Shown: positions 12,590 to 14,491 of the stretch, one piece after another | Layout: the number at the start of each line of letters is the position of its first letter | How positions within the stretch are numbered: position 1 is the stretch's first letter | NCBI GenBank assembly: GCA_050742535.1 | Contig: JBOGIQ010000132.1 | Location: forward strand, 1 to 14,491 | Direction of reading: 5' to 3' | Source of the DNA: Gp6-AA40 sp050742535 | GTDB lineage: Bacteria; Acidobacteriota; Vicinamibacteria; Vicinamibacterales; UBA2999 | Length of the DNA: 14,491 nt | Made by a program: the position numbers and the translations under genes | Notes under the pieces: generated by a model | The model's input: only the letters and a program-made list of their open reading frames with translations | Told to the model about the DNA's origin: nothing | Databases searched by the model: none

Positions 12590-14428
12590 ATGACACGTTG
12601 TGGTACTGACCGCGCGCTGACTACGGTCGCGGCGCTTGCGATGCTGGCTGTGGCGCCCGCGTCGGCGCAGAACCAGCGGGACGCCACCCACCCGTGCAAT
12701 CGCGCGTGCCTCACGCGCGTTGTCGACACGTATGTGGCTGGCCTGCTCGCCAACGATCCGTCGCGACTGCCGCTGGCCCCGGCCGCCCGGCTCACGCTGA
12801 ACGACGACGTCGTCAGCGCAGGCAGGCTGTTCTGGGATCAGGCGGCGTCCGTGCAGGCGCGCATCGACATCGCCAACCCGCGCCTGGGCGACACGGGCAC
12901 CCAGACGGTTATCACAAATGCGGACGGCTCGCAGTTCATCTACGCCTTCCGTCTGAAGGTGAAGGACGGCCGGATCACGGAAGTCGAGGCGATGCTGATC
13001 CGCAACGTCGCCGAGGGCGGGCTGTTCGACCTCAAGACGCTGCAGCGACCGAACCCCAACTTCACGACGCCCATCCGCGCGGCCGAGCAGGATTCCTATT
13101 ACGACCTCATCGCGGCAGCCGAAGGGTACTGGCGTGCGTTCAACACCAACGGCACGCCCGAATACCGCCCCGCTGCGTTCTGGCCGCACGTGCCACGCCT
13201 CGAGAACGGCTTCAAGACGACCGACGTCGCCATGCAGGGCAACCCGCCGACGAGCGCCGCGGAGCAGTTCGATGCCGGCTTCCACGCAGGGCGGAACATC
13301 TGGGGTCTGCGCTACCCGGTCGTGGACGAGGAATACGGCGTGGTGATGAGCGTCGCGCGCTTCGGGCTGAAGACCGGCGTGAAACCGAATCGCCCGGCGC
13401 AGGCCGCGGAGCGTCTGGTCGCCGAGTTCTTCGCCGTGCGCAAGGGGCAGATCTTCGACATTCAGGCGGTCATGGTGAATCGCGACGAGAAACTGCCCTC
13501 AGCGTGGCCGCCGGACTACGGGCCAGCGCGCGGCGGGTGGGCGCCCGTCGCCTGCAACCGCGCCTGCCTCACCGGCTTCATCGACGCGTACTACCAGGCG
13601 CTGGTCGCCAACAATCCAGCCGCGCTGCCTCAGGCGGCCAAGGCACGCATTACGCTGAACGGCAGGCAGTCGCCGCTGGCGGCGACGTTCTGGCCGGCAG
13701 CCAAGGCCGTCCGATGGCGTTTCGATGCCGTCAACGAGCGCCTCGGCGACACCGGCACCCAGGTGGTGATCACCAACGACGACGGCTCGGAGACGATGGA
13801 GATCGTGCGCCTGAAGGTCGCGGGCGGCGCCATCGCGGAAATGGAGATCATCCGCTGCAACAAGGGCGATGCCGGCGAGCAATGGTGGGGTCCCGAGCAG
13901 CTCGATCCGAAGCCCTCCGCGTTCCTCACGCTCTCGATCCCGCCGGCCGAGCGCGATTCCTACTACGGGCTGGTCGCCGTGGCCGACGGCTACTTCCGCG
14001 CCTTTCAGACCAACGGCACGCCGGACTATCACCGCGCCGACCTGCAGCCCGATACGCGGCGCTTCGAGAACGGCGCCCAGTTCACCGGGAACATCCGCAA
14101 CGGGGTTTATACGACCGCGCAGGACGGGTTCGATCGCGGCCGGTTCGTCGGCCGCAACCTGTGGGATCGCCGCTACGCGGTCGTGGACGAAGAGCGCGGC
14201 ATCGTGCTGGTGATCCTGCGCTTCGGCAAGATCGACGGCGCGCAGAACGCCGCCTCGGTCACGTCCATCGATCGGCTGGTGGCCGAGTTCTTCACCGTCA
14301 AGTCGGGAAAGATCCAGGAAGTGCAGGCCGTGATGATGAACCGGCCCGACGCGGAGCCCACCGGCTGGGACACGCGCTGGTACGGACCCGGCCGTGGCGG
14401 CTGGCGCAGCATGCCGACAGGACACTAG
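12590..14428 (+). CDS. Secreted protein of four tandem NTF2-like (DUF8021-like) modules
   Basis: A 612-residue protein with a signal peptide (core ALTTVAALAMLAVAPASA, cut after A26). The mature part is a duplication. Half one starts at C36 (CNRACLTRVVDTYVAGLLAN) and half two at C322 (CNRACLTGFIDAYYQALVAN). Both continue with RLGDTGTQ.VITN.DGS and then a second module opening with DSYYDLIAAAEGYWRAFNTN or DSYYGLVAVADGYFRAFQTN. Each of the four modules ends in a similar strand pair (VKDGRITEVEAMLIRN, VRKGQIFDIQAVMVNR, VAGGAIAEMEIIRCN, VKSGKIQEVQAVMMNR), giving an A-B-A-B order. The pattern resembles the DUF8021 family of cone-shaped alpha+beta folds; this is by memory of the family. The function is unknown; a small-ligand binder or enzyme outside the cytoplasm is plausible. 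It is transcribed away from the VOC gene. The open frame extends to 12200, but that part is antisense to VOC. Confidence 0.85.
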   Translation: MTRCGTDRALTTVAALAMLAVAPASAQNQRDATHPCNRACLTRVVDTYVAGLLANDPSRLPLAPAARLTLNDDVVSAGRLFWDQAASVQARIDIANPRLGDTGTQTVITNADGSQFIYAFRLKVKDGRITEVEAMLIRNVAEGGLFDLKTLQRPNPNFTTPIRAAEQDSYYDLIAAAEGYWRAFNTNGTPEYRPAAFWPHVPRLENGFKTTDVAMQGNPPTSAAEQFDAGFHAGRNIWGLRYPVVDEEYGVVMSVARFGLKTGVKPNRPAQAAERLVAEFFAVRKGQIFDIQAVMVNRDEKLPSAWPPDYGPARGGWAPVACNRACLTGFIDAYYQALVANNPAALPQAAKARITLNGRQSPLAATFWPAAKAVRWRFDAVNERLGDTGTQVVITNDDGSETMEIVRLKVAGGAIAEMEIIRCNKGDAGEQWWGPEQLDPKPSAFLTLSIPPAERDSYYGLVAVADGYFRAFQTNGTPDYHRADLQPDTRRFENGAQFTGNIRNGVYTTAQDGFDRGRFVGRNLWDRRYAVVDEERGIVLVILRFGKIDGAQNAASVTSIDRLVAEFFTVKSGKIQEVQAVMMNRPDAEPTGWDTRWYGPGRGGWRSMPTGH

Positions 14429-14432
14429 TGCT

Positions 14433-14491
14433 ATGTCCTTCCAGCTCTACTACCGGCCGCTCCGCTCCCACCCCACCGCGCAGGCGTGCGC
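14433..14491 (+). CDS. Start of a downstream gene, cut by the window edge
   Basis: An ATG at 14433-14435 lies four bases after the stop of the secreted-protein gene and is open to the window edge (19 codons, beginning MSFQLYYRPL). An AGGA about 10 bases upstream, inside the end of the preceding gene, could be its ribosome site. The tight spacing suggests an operon. Too little is visible to assign a family. Confidence 0.45.
   Translation, partial: MSFQLYYRPLRSHPTAQAC

Noticed and set aside
12485..13285. N-terminal extension of the VOC open frame
   Set aside because: It is antisense to the secreted-protein gene, precedes a clear signal peptide with its own GAGG site, and has no recognisable domain.

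Overview
The window is GC-rich, densely coded DNA whose genes lie almost entirely on the minus strand. It suggests a free-living heterotrophic bacterium, probably an Acidobacteriota of the Vicinamibacteria type. That placement is an inference from exported proteins with carboxypeptidase-regulatory-like domains, an exported M28 peptidase, a signal-peptide-bearing VOC protein and short tandem repeats in gene spacers. No rRNA, tRNA or other marker gene is present to prove it.

Layout from right to left, following minus-strand transcription. At 12.5 kb a short divergent promoter region separates a plus-strand secreted protein (12590-14428), built of four tandem NTF2-like modules, from a minus-strand run of genes. 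The run begins with a two-domain VOC protein and, 10 bp later, a 3-hydroxyisobutyrate-dehydrogenase-type oxidoreductase. After a spacer of about 145 bp come the E1-alpha and E1-beta subunits of a TPP-dependent 2-oxoacid dehydrogenase. Then follow an M24-fold enzyme with a substituted metal ligand, the dihydrolipoyl acyltransferase E2, an SDR protein with a degenerate active site, an exported M28 metallopeptidase and a GabD-type semialdehyde dehydrogenase. The left end holds a carboxypeptidase-regulatory-like gene broken by two frameshifts and the first 40 codons of what looks like a paralogue.

How they may work together: E1-alpha, E1-beta and E2 form the core of one 2-oxoacid dehydrogenase complex of the acetoin/pyruvate/branched-chain class; no E3 gene is in the window. 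The M24 enzyme lies inside that set and is coupled to E2 by a stop/start overlap. With the 3-hydroxyacid dehydrogenase, SDR and semialdehyde dehydrogenase, the set looks like a catabolic operon feeding small acids or amino-acid-derived carbon into central metabolism. The substrate cannot be read from sequence.

The most unusual non-coding signal is that several spacers between these same-direction genes consist almost wholly of short tandem repeats, of period 9 in three spacers and period 7/14 in others. The three period-9 arrays start at the upstream gene's stop codon and end just before the next gene's ribosome binding site. One array inverts its orientation and can fold into a long hairpin. 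No stretch over 300 bases lacks a gene.
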